Below, piece by piece: positions 17,102 through 26,383 of a DNA stretch of 64,000 nucleotides (positions are counted from its first letter, which is position 1; every line of letters starts with the position of its first letter). The stretch covers positions 62,001 to 126,000 of the forward strand of contig NZ_JACEHH010000001.1 of assembly GCF_014154935.1 (NCBI RefSeq). The letters run 5' to 3'. The translations under genes and the position numbers were made by a program. Under the pieces are notes generated by a model that was not told the DNA's origin, did no database searches, and saw nothing but the letters and a program-made list of their open reading frames with translations. This DNA comes from Stieleria mannarensis. GTDB lineage: Bacteria > Planctomycetota > Planctomycetia > Pirellulales > Pirellulaceae.

Positions 17102-18334
17102 ATGCATGTTCTGTTCGTTCATCAAAACTTTCCCGCCCAGTTCGGGCAGATCGCGAACCATTTGGTCCACCGGCACGGTGGGCAATGTACGTTTGCCTCA
17201 TGCCACGGCGGCGAAATCGATGGCGTCGGCCGCGTGCTGTACCAACCGCAAAGCGGAGCGCGGGCGGAAACGAATTTCTGTAGCCGAACGTTCGAAAACC
17301 AGGTTTGGCATTCGACCGCCCTGTTCGACGCATTGCGGCAGCGTCCAGATGTCCAACCCGACTTGATTGTCGGGCACAGCGGAATGGTGTCCACGCTGTA
17401 CCTGCGTGAGCTGTATGACGTGCCGATCATCAATTACTTCGAATTCTTCTATCGCACGCACAACAGTGACATCGACTTTCGATCCGATCTTCCGCCCTGC
17501 GACGCCCCCACGCTGCTGCGGGCACGGACGCGAAACGCGATGCTGTTGCTGGACCTGGAAAACTGTGACGCCGGTTATGCGCCCACCGCGTTTCAACAGT
17601 CTCAGTTGCCGGCGGAGTTCCGACCCAAGGTGCGTACGATCTTTGACGGGATCGATACAGATTTCTGGAAACCTGTGGGAAATCCGTCGCGGCGGATCGG
17701 CGGGGTCGAGATTCCGCCGGGCCATCGCGTGTTGACCTACGTCAGTCGCGGCATGGAGTCGATGCGCGGGTTCGATATCTTCATGCAAATCGCCGATCGA
17801 GTGTGCCAAACGCGATCGGATGTGACCGTGCTGGTCGTCGGCGAGGACCGCATCGTCTACGGTGGCGATGCCCGATTCACCGGCGGCAAGACATTCAAGC
17901 AATGGTTTCTCGACCGCCATCGGATCGACCTGTCGCGCATTCATTTTCTCGGGCGTGTCCGTCCGTCGGAGCTTGTGCAGGTGTTTTCTCTCTCGGATGT
18001 CCATCTGTATTTGACGGTGCCGTTTACATTGAGCTGGTCGTTGTTCAACGCCATGAGTTGTGGCACGCTGGCGATCGGCAGCGCGACGGCACCGGTCCAA
18101 GAGTTGATCGAGGACGGAAGGAACGGCCTGTTGGTCGATTTTTTTGCGATCGACCGCTGGGTGGAACGTGTGCTGGAAGTGCTGGAGGATCCGTCCGCAT
18201 TCGATCCGCTGCGCAGGTCGGCTCGGCAGACCATTCTGGATGCCTACACGTTACCCAAGTGCTTGGACAAGATGCTGGATCTCTATCGCGAGGTCGGCGT
18301 GGGCGTCGACGCGAACCCGGGGACGCGGCCATGA
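17102..18334 (+). CDS. Family 4-type glycosyltransferase
   Basis: 410 residues with the two-Rossmann GT-B architecture. The N-terminus MHVLFVHQNFPAQFG is typical of GT4-like enzymes acting on surface glycans. A central FDGIDTDFWKP (equivalent to NGVD in GT4) marks the domain junction. The C-terminal domain shows TYVSRGMESMRGFDIFM, FLGRVRPSELVQVFSLSDVHLYL and a donor-site region around PFTLSWSLFNAMSCGTLAIG with VQELIEDGRNGLLVD. It probably transfers a sugar from a nucleotide donor onto a polysaccharide or lipid-linked glycan at the inner membrane. Its stop overlaps the next start (ATGA, 18331-18334), so the two genes are co-translated. Confidence 0.85.
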   Translation: MHVLFVHQNFPAQFGQIANHLVHRHGGQCTFASCHGGEIDGVGRVLYQPQSGARAETNFCSRTFENQVWHSTALFDALRQRPDVQPDLIVGHSGMVSTLYLRELYDVPIINYFEFFYRTHNSDIDFRSDLPPCDAPTLLRARTRNAMLLLDLENCDAGYAPTAFQQSQLPAEFRPKVRTIFDGIDTDFWKPVGNPSRRIGGVEIPPGHRVLTYVSRGMESMRGFDIFMQIADRVCQTRSDVTVLVVGEDRIVYGGDARFTGGKTFKQWFLDRHRIDLSRIHFLGRVRPSELVQVFSLSDVHLYLTVPFTLSWSLFNAMSCGTLAIGSATAPVQELIEDGRNGLLVDFFAIDRWVERVLEVLEDPSAFDPLRRSARQTILDAYTLPKCLDKMLDLYREVGVGVDANPGTRP

Positions 18335-19203
18335 TTCTCTTGCTCGGTGGCGGCGGCTACGTGGCTTCGGTATTTGCCAAGGGCTTGTCGCGGCGGGACA
18401 TGGCCTTTCGCGCCGTTTCGCGTCGACAGTGCGACTTCACTCGCCGCGATCAATTGGTCGAATTGATCGATGACACCCGGCCGTCGTTTTTGATCAACGC
18501 CGCCGGCTACACGGGCAAGCCCAACGTGGAAGCCTGTGAACAGCACAAGGCGGAATGCCTGCTGGGAAACGCCGTCCTTCCAGGAATCGTCCGCGAGGCT
18601 TGTCAGATGCGCGGGCTGCCCTGGGGACATGTTTCGTCGGGGTGCATCTACAACGGCGTGCGGCCTGACGGATCCGGGTTTCGCGAAATCGATCGGCCGA
18701 ACTTTTGCTTTCGTCGGCCACCATGCAGTTTCTATTCGGGCAGCAAGGCGCTCGGCGAAGAATGCCTGGCCGGTGCGGAGAACGTGTTCGTGTGGCGGTT
18801 GCGAATCCCGTTCAGCCATCGCGACGGGCCACGCAACTACCTGTCAAAAATGATGCGGTACGATCGCTTGCTGGACGTGACCAACTCGTTGGCCGACATC
18901 GATGAATTCGTTGATGCGTGTTTGCATTGTTGGATCCACCGCGTCCCGTTTGGGACCTACAACGTCGTCAATTCCGGCAGCGTCACGACCCGCGACGTCG
19001 TCGATCTGATCCGGCAGCGGCGACTCAGCGACCGTCGGTTTCGTTTCTTTCGTGACGAAGCCGAGTTTATGCAGGCGACAACGGGTGTGCCACGGTCCAG
19101 TTGCGTGCTGGACAACTCGAAACTGCGGGCGACCGGTTTTCCGATCCGGCAGGTTCACGAGGCGATCGCCACGGCGCTGGACCGCTGGCGTCCGGCCACC
19201 TAA
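18331..19203 (+). CDS. NAD-dependent sugar epimerase/reductase (RmlD-like extended SDR)
   Basis: 290 residues starting MILLLGGGGYVASVFAKGL, a Rossmann GxGGYVAS variant of the extended-SDR motif. LINAAGYTGKPNVEACE is highly RmlD-like (AAxTxVDxAE). The catalytic tetrad is represented by SSGCIYNG and YSGSKALGEE (Tyr-x3-Lys). Enzymes of this type reduce or epimerise nucleotide sugars such as dTDP-4-keto-6-deoxy sugars. The overlap with the upstream glycosyltransferase (4 bp) suggests that it provides or modifies that enzyme's donor sugar. Exact substrate unknown. Confidence 0.82.
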   Translation: MILLLGGGGYVASVFAKGLSRRDMAFRAVSRRQCDFTRRDQLVELIDDTRPSFLINAAGYTGKPNVEACEQHKAECLLGNAVLPGIVREACQMRGLPWGHVSSGCIYNGVRPDGSGFREIDRPNFCFRRPPCSFYSGSKALGEECLAGAENVFVWRLRIPFSHRDGPRNYLSKMMRYDRLLDVTNSLADIDEFVDACLHCWIHRVPFGTYNVVNSGSVTTRDVVDLIRQRRLSDRRFRFFRDEAEFMQATTGVPRSSCVLDNSKLRATGFPIRQVHEAIATALDRWRPAT

Positions 19204-19222
19204 CTGGATGACGCCACTTCGA

Positions 19223-19285
19223 CGTAGCTACGCTCGCCAGAGCGTGGAATACCTCAGGATCCACCTTCTGGCGACGGTAGCTACG
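19223..19285. repeat. Two-hairpin intergenic repeat (family A), copy 3
   Basis: Outer arms CGTAGCTAC / GTAGCTACG; inner hairpins CGCTC-GCCA-GAGCG and CCTTC-TGGC-GACGG (one mismatch). It begins 19 bp after the RmlD-like gene's stop and lies between convergent genes. Confidence 0.85.
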
Positions 19286-19379
19286 ATTGACCGTTAAAGG
19301 TGCGCTGTCCGGCCAGACCAACGAGGGTGTGCCATCGGTGACCAAGCGGTGTGCACATCGTCACTCGCTGGCCTTGCAA

Positions 19380-20084
19380 TCAGTACCCCCACTCTTCCGC
19401 AGGTCCGGTTCCCCAGGGCGTGATGGTGACGCAGTTTTGCACGGTTCGGACACCACCGGCGGACCACGCCATCCGTTCAACTTCGGCAAGTTCGCTCAGG
19501 GAGTGGACATCGCCGGTGATGGTCACGGTCGAATCCTCGACTTCCACGGTCAGGGCTCGGGCGTTCAGCATGGCGCTGCGGCGCAAGGCCGATTCGATGG
19601 TTTCTTGGATGTCAGTGGTCGCCCCCGGCGGGGCAACACAAACATCATTGGTGATTCGTTGCACGCCACGGAGGTGACGCAGGACCCGATCGACGGCAGC
19701 TTTTTGGTAACGATGCTCGACCGAACCGGACACTTTGATCCAGCCGTCTTCGACGGATAATTGCAGCTCCGAATCGGGCACTTCACTGTCCCATTGCAGG
19801 GCGTGTACCGCCGCGGCGGCGATCTCCTCGTCGTCACGCACGTGCGTGTCCGATGGACGCACTTGGATTTCATTGGCAACCGCCCGCACGCCGTGAACCC
19901 GTTTGGCGACTTCTTCGGCGGTATGTTTCAGCGAATACACCGGGACGTGACCGGCCAGCGTCACCACACCGTCCTTTGCGGTCACACCGATCTGTGCGGC
20001 TTCGACACTCGGTTCCCATTCCAGTTCGTCCAACACGTCGCGTTGCAGATGCGCGTCCGTTTTCACTTCGATGGTCTTTTTCAT
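19380..20084 (-). CDS. Triple BON-domain protein (OsmY-like)
   Basis: 234 residues made of three BON domains of about 70 residues each (roughly 8-75, 85-155 and 160-228). Each shows the D-x2-V/I-x3-L, GVVTLAGHV / WIKVSGSV / STVTITGDV and GVR-V-N pattern. BON modules bind membranes or phospholipids and are found in OsmY and secretin-associated proteins. No signal peptide is visible, so it is likely cytoplasmic or peripherally membrane-associated. The start at ATG 20084 follows a strong Shine-Dalgarno site. It is the second gene after the GT2-ArnT fusion (48 bp gap), suggesting a stress or envelope role. Confidence 0.88.
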   Translation of the reverse strand: MKKTIEVKTDAHLQRDVLDELEWEPSVEAAQIGVTAKDGVVTLAGHVPVYSLKHTAEEVAKRVHGVRAVANEIQVRPSDTHVRDDEEIAAAAVHALQWDSEVPDSELQLSVEDGWIKVSGSVEHRYQKAAVDRVLRHLRGVQRITNDVCVAPPGATTDIQETIESALRRSAMLNARALTVEVEDSTVTITGDVHSLSELAEVERMAWSAGGVRTVQNCVTITPWGTGPAEEWGY

Positions 20085-20095
20085 GATCCCCGTCA

Positions 20096-20101
20096 CCTCC
20101 T
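20096..20101 (-). promoter_or_regulatory. Strong Shine-Dalgarno site of the BON protein gene
   Basis: AAAGGAGGTGA reads on the minus strand at 20103-20093, 8-11 nt before ATG 20084. It is one of the few full-consensus sites in the window and makes the in-frame GTG at 20096 an unlikely start. Confidence 0.8.
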
Positions 20102-20132
20102 TTGGCCCGGGAACACACCGTTTCCACGGACC

Positions 20133-22658
20133 TCATTGGTACCTTCGGACTGTGCTTTCGCCACGCCCCGCTGGGGCAACCGTTTCGCTTGATGAACGCG
20201 GGGACGCAGCCCGGCCGACAGGGTGCAAGTCGTGTGCCAGTCGAGCGGGCGCCGCCGTGACCTGCACGAGCCGCGCCGGCCCGCGCTCGCCAATCAGTTG
20301 GATCCGCGTCCCCGCGGGTAACCGATCTCGGAGCTGCCCGATCAGAACCTGTTTCTCTAAAACGACCAAGGCACGCTCCTGCTCGGCGATGAATTCTCCG
20401 AGACCTTCGGCGTTTCGGTCATCAAAGTGCCGAACGTCGTTGCGTTGAAGATAAAACGGGACTTCGGAAAACTCATGCGAAAGCGTGGCAATCGCGGAGC
20501 AGGCAATCGATGGAAGTTTGGCATGCACCGGAGAGGTTGCGGCGAAGACCGTTTGCTGACGACTGTAGGCAGGTACGATTTGATGCATCACCATCACCGC
20601 CAACAACAGGGCGAGCGCCGAAGACGATCCCCAGGCATACCTGAATTGATGTCGATCGGCGATCATCAGTAAGCTTCCCACTAGCAGCGACGTCCAGACC
20701 ACGATCCAGGCGTAATCCGCGATGGAAATATTGGGTCGCGAAAGTGCCATGAATGCAGAGAATCCGATGCCGGCAAAACAGGTCGCGGCGGTTGCGGTTC
20801 GTGCCGACCAAAAACGTGCAAACCATTCGCGTGGACTGGTTGCCGCGTGTCGGGTGGCATAAACAAGATAGTGACCGATCATCACCGATAGGGCAGGAGC
20901 CATCGGCAACAAGTACGTGGGCAACTTGCACTTGGCGACCGAAAAAAAGACAAAACACCATCCGCTCCAAAGCATCAGAAAGCCCAACACCGGCGGACGG
21001 TTCTGTGACGCCGACCGCGCCCGTGACGAAAGAAAACTGATGTAGGGAATCGTCAGAAACGTCCACGGGTGGCCGGCCAACAAGAGCACGGGAACAAAAT
21101 ACCAAACCGGTCGTGAATGGAATTCGCCCGCAAACCGCGCCAGGTTGTGACGGTAAAAGAACTCGTTCATGAACGAGGCGTCTTGCATCGAAACGGCGAT
21201 CAACCAGGGGGCGGTGATGGTGACGACAACGGCGAACAGCAAGCAGTAATGCCGAATCCGCGGCGCGAAATACGATTCCGTCAGCCAGCTGAAAGCGATC
21301 AAGGGAGGTAGCAAGAGTACCAACGCCAGCGGCCCCTTCGTCAGAAACGCCAAACCACAAAAGATGGATGCGGCCAACCACCAGCCCGGATGCACTGTCC
21401 GCTTGCCCGCGGCCGGCTTGATCGCTTCATAGACGCTGAACAACGAGAGCGTGGTCAACAGCGTCAACACACCGTCGATCAAAAGATACCGGCTGGTGAA
21501 GACGAATCCGACGGACAGCATCAGGACGCCGGAGGCGTACAGACCGATTCGGCTGCCCAAATTGCGATTGCCAAACCACATCGTCGCCATCAACGTCCCC
21601 AGCGCCGCCAACACCGGAACCAACCGCGCCGACCATTCACTGATTCCGAACACCCGATAGCTGATCGCACACAACCAGTACAGCAGCGGCGGCTTGTCAT
21701 AGTAGGGCTGGAAGTTGAGCTGTGGCAGAATCCAATTCCCGCTGACAAGCATCTCTCGCGGTATTTCGGCGTAACGCGTCTCATCGCGATCGATCAACGG
21801 GTAGCCGAGATTTGAGAATAAGAACAGTGCCGCAACGAACAGCAGCAATGCGTGCAGGATTGAAAACCGACCGGCCCCCACTGCGCGGGTCGCCGTGACC
21901 GGGAATTGAGCCGTGTTCCACCAATAGCGGGTCAGTTCGCCAAGCACCGTCGGAATCTGGGCCGCCGAAACCGTGCTGGCGCCTCCCGCACGCGGTCGGT
22001 GGGACACGCCCACTTCAACCACCGAATGCCCCCGCCTTTTTGCCTCCGTCAATAGTTCGGAGTTCACCAGGAAACCTGCGGTGGAAATCGTTAGACGTTG
22101 CACCACCTCGCGGCGAAACAGCTTGAGCGCACAATCCACGTCGCGGACTTCGGTGCCCAGCAAACATCGGACGAGGGTGTTGTAGACGCGGGAGTAAAAA
22201 CATCGTAACCAGCTATCTTTGCGGTCGATCCGGTACCCGCAAACGATGTCGTATCGCGCGGACAAAAAGATCAAACGATCCAATTCGGTCAGATCGAATT
22301 GGCAGTCCGCATCGCTGAACGCCACCAAATCGCTCGTTGCCGCCGCGAGACCATTTCGCAGTGCGGCCCCATAGCCCAGGTTGCCGTCATGCCGGATCAG
22401 CCGAATCGCAGGATTCGCCGCCGCGGCCTGATCGACCAACGCCGCAGTGCCGTCGGTGCTGCCGTCGTCGACCACGATGATTTCGTATCGATCCGTCAGT
22501 CCGGCCAGTGCCGCTTCCGCTTCGGCAATCGACTGGCCGATTACCTCCGCTTCATTCCAGGCCGGCAAGACCAGCGTGAGACTGGGTGGCCGATTCGGCG
22601 CGGCCGCGATGATCGACGGGTTGTCGGACGGGTGACTCGATTGGGTGAAGGGTTGCAT
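20133..22658 (-). CDS. GT2 polyprenyl-phosphate glycosyltransferase fused to ArnT-like GT83 membrane glycosyltransferase
   Basis: 841 residues. Residues about 26-260 form a DPM1/ArnC-type GT2 domain: LVLPAWNEAEVIG, VVDDGSTDGT, FSDADCQFDL (the DxD-like acceptor site) and RDVDCALKLF. From about 270 to 780 an ArnT/PMT-like multi-pass domain follows, with the conserved periplasmic DRDETRYAEIPREML motif, YYDKPPLLYW and at least ten hydrophobic helices. The C-terminal about 60 residues are polar. GT2 enzymes of this kind make polyprenyl-phosphate sugars and ArnT-type enzymes use them to glycosylate lipid A or proteins, so donor synthesis and use are joined in one chain. The GC content looks a little lower than that of its neighbours. 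Confidence 0.88.
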   Translation of the reverse strand: MQPFTQSSHPSDNPSIIAAAPNRPPSLTLVLPAWNEAEVIGQSIAEAEAALAGLTDRYEIIVVDDGSTDGTAALVDQAAAANPAIRLIRHDGNLGYGAALRNGLAAATSDLVAFSDADCQFDLTELDRLIFLSARYDIVCGYRIDRKDSWLRCFYSRVYNTLVRCLLGTEVRDVDCALKLFRREVVQRLTISTAGFLVNSELLTEAKRRGHSVVEVGVSHRPRAGGASTVSAAQIPTVLGELTRYWWNTAQFPVTATRAVGAGRFSILHALLLFVAALFLFSNLGYPLIDRDETRYAEIPREMLVSGNWILPQLNFQPYYDKPPLLYWLCAISYRVFGISEWSARLVPVLAALGTLMATMWFGNRNLGSRIGLYASGVLMLSVGFVFTSRYLLIDGVLTLLTTLSLFSVYEAIKPAAGKRTVHPGWWLAASIFCGLAFLTKGPLALVLLLPPLIAFSWLTESYFAPRIRHYCLLFAVVVTITAPWLIAVSMQDASFMNEFFYRHNLARFAGEFHSRPVWYFVPVLLLAGHPWTFLTIPYISFLSSRARSASQNRPPVLGFLMLWSGWCFVFFSVAKCKLPTYLLPMAPALSVMIGHYLVYATRHAATSPREWFARFWSARTATAATCFAGIGFSAFMALSRPNISIADYAWIVVWTSLLVGSLLMIADRHQFRYAWGSSSALALLLAVMVMHQIVPAYSRQQTVFAATSPVHAKLPSIACSAIATLSHEFSEVPFYLQRNDVRHFDDRNAEGLGEFIAEQERALVVLEKQVLIGQLRDRLPAGTRIQLIGERGPARLVQVTAAPARLAHDLHPVGRAASPRSSSETVAPAGRGESTVRRYQ

Positions 22659-22727
22659 CCTTGCGGTCCTTAAGTACGAAGGAGTTAGTAGTTGGGTTTG
22701 TATGATTGCCGGTTTTTCGACACAAGA

Positions 22728-23678
22728 TCAGATGTCAGCGCGAAATGTGAACAGGCGGCCTTCGGTGGAATAGAACGTGATCCAAAGTTGGTTCCCCCGA
22801 ACGAGAAGCCAGCAGAACCCGGCGGTTGCCTTGGCGAAAACCGTCTGTTCGGTCCAGCTCGTGCTGCGCAGCTTGCTTCCGCTGCCGCTGACGACCTGCA
22901 GCCAACCCTGCCCCGAATCATTCAATTGCAAATCGTGATCGTGTCCTGACAAGTAAAGGTCCACGGCATGCTCGCGCAGCAATGCCGGCAGGGTCTCGGT
23001 GAGGGCCGAATCGGGACGGTGTTTTCCTCCGGTGATCACCGGATGATGCCCGAGGACGATCTTGAACGTTGCGTCGCTTTGATCGAGTTGGTCGTCCAGC
23101 CAGACTAATTCTTCTTTGCCCAGGTCGTCACGGTTGGCAATCAAATGAGTGTCGATCACGAACAGATCGATCGCGGTCTGCCCGGCCCGGTGGCGGATCG
23201 AATAGTGATTCTCCGGCATCGTCCAACGGTCGCTCCGCTCGGTGTACTGCGTCTGTGCTTGGGGGTTTCCACGATGGTCATGGTTTCCCAGGCAGATGTA
23301 GAACGGGAAAGGAAATGAACGTTCGTCAAACAGGGTTTCGAAATCCGTCTGGAATCGCGGGTCATCGATCGAATCGACGCCGCGTTCATAAAAATTATCC
23401 CCAAGCAACACGGCGGCGTCGGGCGCGACCATGCCCGAAAGCCGTCTCATTGCGGCCACGACCTCGGTTCGTTGCGGCGATTCATCTCCGGTGTCTCCCA
23501 CCACCAACAAGCTGAATTCGGATTCCGGATCGATCACCGGCGGTGCCTCGCCGATCTCAACCGCTTTTTCGCCCAGCGTGACGATGATCCACTGATTGTG
23601 CGCCGCGACTCGAAAGCCGACGTAGGCCATCATCGTCAGCACAAGCGCCGCGACGATTCGTTTGGCAAACCCCTTCAT
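22728..23678 (-). CDS. Membrane-anchored metallophosphoesterase (purple acid phosphatase-like)
   Basis: 316 residues with one N-terminal TM/signal-anchor (about 7-25), so the enzyme faces the periplasm. The calcineurin-like metal ligands appear in order: VVGDTGDE (Asp, Asp), LLGDNFYERG (Asp-Asn), LGNHDHRGN (Asn-His), VLGHHPVITGG (His) and LSGHDHDLQL (His, His). Together they define a dinuclear metallophosphatase similar to tartrate-resistant acid phosphatase. The physiological phosphate ester is unknown; scavenging of phosphate outside the cytoplasm is likely. It lies 69 bp upstream of the GT2-ArnT gene on the same strand and may be co-transcribed with it. Confidence 0.88.
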   Translation of the reverse strand: MKGFAKRIVAALVLTMMAYVGFRVAAHNQWIIVTLGEKAVEIGEAPPVIDPESEFSLLVVGDTGDESPQRTEVVAAMRRLSGMVAPDAAVLLGDNFYERGVDSIDDPRFQTDFETLFDERSFPFPFYICLGNHDHRGNPQAQTQYTERSDRWTMPENHYSIRHRAGQTAIDLFVIDTHLIANRDDLGKEELVWLDDQLDQSDATFKIVLGHHPVITGGKHRPDSALTETLPALLREHAVDLYLSGHDHDLQLNDSGQGWLQVVSGSGSKLRSTSWTEQTVFAKATAGFCWLLVRGNQLWITFYSTEGRLFTFRADI

Positions 23679-23825
23679 TTAGCTCCCTCAGCAATCGGCA
23701 AGTTTGGAAGACGACAAACTGGCCGCAAATCCACGTTTCAGATGGGGCGGCGGAGGTTCGTCCACTATGGGTTTAGTATTTAGGCGTGGCAGAAAGGTTT
23801 CGATCGCTGTTGTTGTGTGGCGAGA

Positions 23826-24932
23826 TCAATCGTCGACGTCGCGTTGCAATTCGTTCAGGTCGTGCCGCGCGTCGAATCGTTCATAGTCACGCACCGAGAC
23901 CCCGAAATCGTGCAAAACTTCCGCACTCCACGTCGGCCAGGGCGAAAGGCGTGCGCGCGACGAGGCGAGCAGATTGACGGGCAACCAGAGTTGAGACGCG
24001 AGCAGTACGACCAACAACAGGGATCCGATCGCCAGCGACCCGCGAAGTCGGGCGTGGGATGAGCTGCGGTCGCACGTCGATTCGGACTGTGCAAGCAGGC
24101 GTTCGGTGCGGCGAATGATGGCGCTTTTGCGACGTCCGAACGCGAGTGTGCACGTGGGAGCGGTGGTGTTCTGTTCGGCGATTCTTGCCAGTGTTTTCAG
24201 GTAGTCGGCGATCGTGCCGCCGTTGCCGGCGGCGACTTCATCACAATGAAATTCTCGCGTCAATTCGGCGTTTCGGGCGGCCCACCACACTGCCGGATGA
24301 AACCATAGCAGCGCGTTGCAGCTGCCTTGTAAAAAATGCTGCAGCGGGTGGTTGGTTCTCAGGTGTTCCAGTTCGTGCAGTATCACGTGACGCAACACGC
24401 CTTCATCTTCGCGCAACAAGCAGCTCGGCAACACGATCGTCGGACGCTGCAGCTGCCAGCAGAACGGTCCATGCATTTCAAAGGAAACCAGCCATCGCAG
24501 GTTCTTGGGCAATGCGTCTTGCGTTTCGAGTGGCAGACCCGCAATTTCTTCGTCGGTCATCTCGCGACAACGCTGCGAAAAGAATTGGGACAGGACGATC
24601 ATGCGAACGAGACGCTGGAGCAGGACGTAAGCAAAGCCGACGATCCAGACGGCCGCGGCGATCTTGAGCGTCCAAGCCTGCGCCGCCAGCACGGTTCGTG
24701 CGGCAGCGTTGCTCAGGTCGTTGCTCAAGCCGTCGCTGTGCATCAACCGCAGGTGGGGAAACAAGAATCCGGCAGCAACCAAACCCAGGATCGACAGAAA
24801 CCCGATCGTCCACAGCCGACAGACGGCTGCCGCCTGGTCAACAGATCGCCCCAGCAGCACCACGGCGGTCACGACGATCAGCACCTGCAGCGGTACGCTG
24901 GCAACGGCTTCGAATAACTGTGACGCATTCAT
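23826..24932 (-). CDS. M56-family (BlaR1/MecR1-like) membrane metallopeptidase
   Basis: 368 residues with four predicted TM helices (about 15-28, 38-58, 87-112 and a last near 290-310). The gluzincin site HELEH (His186-Glu187-His190) lies on the cytoplasmic side, followed by the family motif LLWFHPAVWWAARNAELTRE and FHCDEVAA. BlaR1-type proteins sense an external signal and then cleave their partner repressor. No penicillin-binding domain is attached, so the signal is probably not a beta-lactam. It overlaps the repressor gene by 4 bp (ATGA, 24929-24932). Confidence 0.88.
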   Translation of the reverse strand: MNASQLFEAVASVPLQVLIVVTAVVLLGRSVDQAAAVCRLWTIGFLSILGLVAAGFLFPHLRLMHSDGLSNDLSNAAARTVLAAQAWTLKIAAAVWIVGFAYVLLQRLVRMIVLSQFFSQRCREMTDEEIAGLPLETQDALPKNLRWLVSFEMHGPFCWQLQRPTIVLPSCLLREDEGVLRHVILHELEHLRTNHPLQHFLQGSCNALLWFHPAVWWAARNAELTREFHCDEVAAGNGGTIADYLKTLARIAEQNTTAPTCTLAFGRRKSAIIRRTERLLAQSESTCDRSSSHARLRGSLAIGSLLLVVLLASQLWLPVNLLASSRARLSPWPTWSAEVLHDFGVSVRDYERFDARHDLNELQRDVDD

Positions 24933-25303
24933 CGGCGGCGTTCCGCTTTGGCGGCCGCTTTTTTGACCGCCGCGATGTCTTCGGCGGAAACCTGGTCACT
25001 GTTGAGCAGGCTGAGCACCAACGATTGAACCGACCCGCCGAACAGACGGTCGGTCAATTCGTGAATCATCCCGTGCCGCACCTGTTCACGCGTCACCGCG
25101 GCGGAATACGTGTAGGCACGTCCTACTTTTTCGCCGCGACAGACGATGCCTTTTTCTTCCAGGATTTTCATCGTGGTCATGACGGTCGTGTAGGCCAAGT
25201 CACGATCGATGGCCTCGACGACGTCATTGACGGTGACGCTTTCGCGGTCCCAGACGACGTCCATGACCTCGGCCTCGCACTTGGTGATCTGAGTTCGGGA
25301 CAA
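24929..25303 (-). CDS. BlaI/MecI/CopY-family transcriptional repressor
   Basis: 124 residues with a winged-helix DNA-binding fold: ITKCEAEVMDVVWD, VNDVVEAIDRDLAYTTVMTTMKILEEKGIV and the wing VGRAYTYSAAVTRE are family signatures. The C-terminal about 50 residues form the dimerisation helix region, where such repressors are cut by their M56 partner, encoded directly downstream. It is likely autoregulatory and controls this two-gene operon plus unknown targets. Confidence 0.92.
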   Translation of the reverse strand: MSRTQITKCEAEVMDVVWDRESVTVNDVVEAIDRDLAYTTVMTTMKILEEKGIVCRGEKVGRAYTYSAAVTREQVRHGMIHELTDRLFGGSVQSLVLSLLNSDQVSAEDIAAVKKAAAKAERRR

Positions 25304-25360
25304 GGGACAGGTTCCTGTAACGGCGGGATGATGATGGATGCGGGAAACAGATACATTCGA

Positions 25361-26299
25361 TCATCGGCGCAATTTGGCCGATTCGTGGTACAGACGCAGG
25401 TCGATCTGTTCGGTCAGGAAACTGACATGACCGTCGCCCCACAAAAAATTCGCCCCGCCGGGATGACGGCTGGAAAAATCGCATTCATCGGCGACCGGGC
25501 TGTTGATGCCTTCGAGCGCCGACCCGACCAGCCGCGCCGCGGCGTCTTCGCCGGACAAGTCCACGCCCAGCCAGGTCGAGGGAACCTGGGCCATGGTTCG
25601 TTCGCCGACCACCAGCGTGACGCTCAATCCGCGCCTGAAGTCACGAAATCGCGTCTGTCGGTTCTCAAGGAATGCTCCGTCGCCGACCGGCGCGGGGATT
25701 GCATCGTCCGGCTCCAACGTGCCAAACACGCCGACATAATTTGCCGTCGGCAATTCGACCAATTCAGCGGGGGCAATTGCAACGGCATGGTCCCCCAGGG
25801 AATGTGATTCGTCGTCGTCCCCGTCATCGGCGAACAGCACGAACTGCCGTTCGGCAATGTCCGACGGGCACAGCAGGAGCGCCAGCGAGGTGTGACGGAC
25901 CGCTTCGTGGCGTGGATCCAAAACCGATTGGTCGGTTTCAATACGGTCGGCAAGGGCCGGCTGACCCAGCAGCGGCAGAATCGGGACGGCCCATCCGTAC
26001 GCGGTTTCCGATCGCGGATCAAACGCCCAACCGGCCGGTAGATGTCGTTGCGAGTGATGATGGCTGTGCAGTGCCAGCCCGATTTCGCGAAAATGCTCGA
26101 CGCACTGAACTCGCCGCGCGGATTCACGAACGCTGCCGACCGCAGGCAGCACCAACCCGGCCAACGTGCCGATCACGGCCACCGTCACCAGCAATTCGAG
26201 CACCGTCAGTGCCCGCCGCCGCCCGTTGTGCTGGTGTGATCGGCACACACGTAGACGAGGGCGTTGGTCCGCGGGAAGGATTGGCTGCATCGGCGACAT
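25361..26299 (-). CDS. DUF1559 family prepilin-like protein
   Basis: 312 residues. The type IV pilin-like N-terminus RRRALTVLELLVTVAVIGTLAG begins about residue 27, giving a prepilin peptidase site before the LTVLE segment and one hydrophobic helix. The family's C-terminal H-x9-DG signature reads FSSRHPGGANFLWGDGHVSFL. DUF1559 proteins are massively expanded in planctomycetes and are assumed to be assembled or exported by a type II secretion-like system, but their role is unknown. It lies 57 bp upstream of the BlaI-like repressor gene on the same strand. Confidence 0.9.
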   Translation of the reverse strand: MSPMQPILPADQRPRLRVCRSHQHNGRRRALTVLELLVTVAVIGTLAGLVLPAVGSVRESARRVQCVEHFREIGLALHSHHHSQRHLPAGWAFDPRSETAYGWAVPILPLLGQPALADRIETDQSVLDPRHEAVRHTSLALLLCPSDIAERQFVLFADDGDDDESHSLGDHAVAIAPAELVELPTANYVGVFGTLEPDDAIPAPVGDGAFLENRQTRFRDFRRGLSVTLVVGERTMAQVPSTWLGVDLSGEDAAARLVGSALEGINSPVADECDFSSRHPGGANFLWGDGHVSFLTEQIDLRLYHESAKLRR

Positions 26300-26383
26300 C
26301 CGTGACCGAGTGAGAATCGAGAAAAACAGATTCTACGAACGGATTAGTTTTTAGGCAATGCCGACTTTCCCACGCATCGTCAA

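Noticed and set aside
23826-25303. Beta-lactam resistance sensor operon
   Set aside because: The M56 protein lacks the extracellular penicillin-binding domain of BlaR1/MecR1 and no beta-lactamase gene is adjacent; only the regulatory logic is shared.
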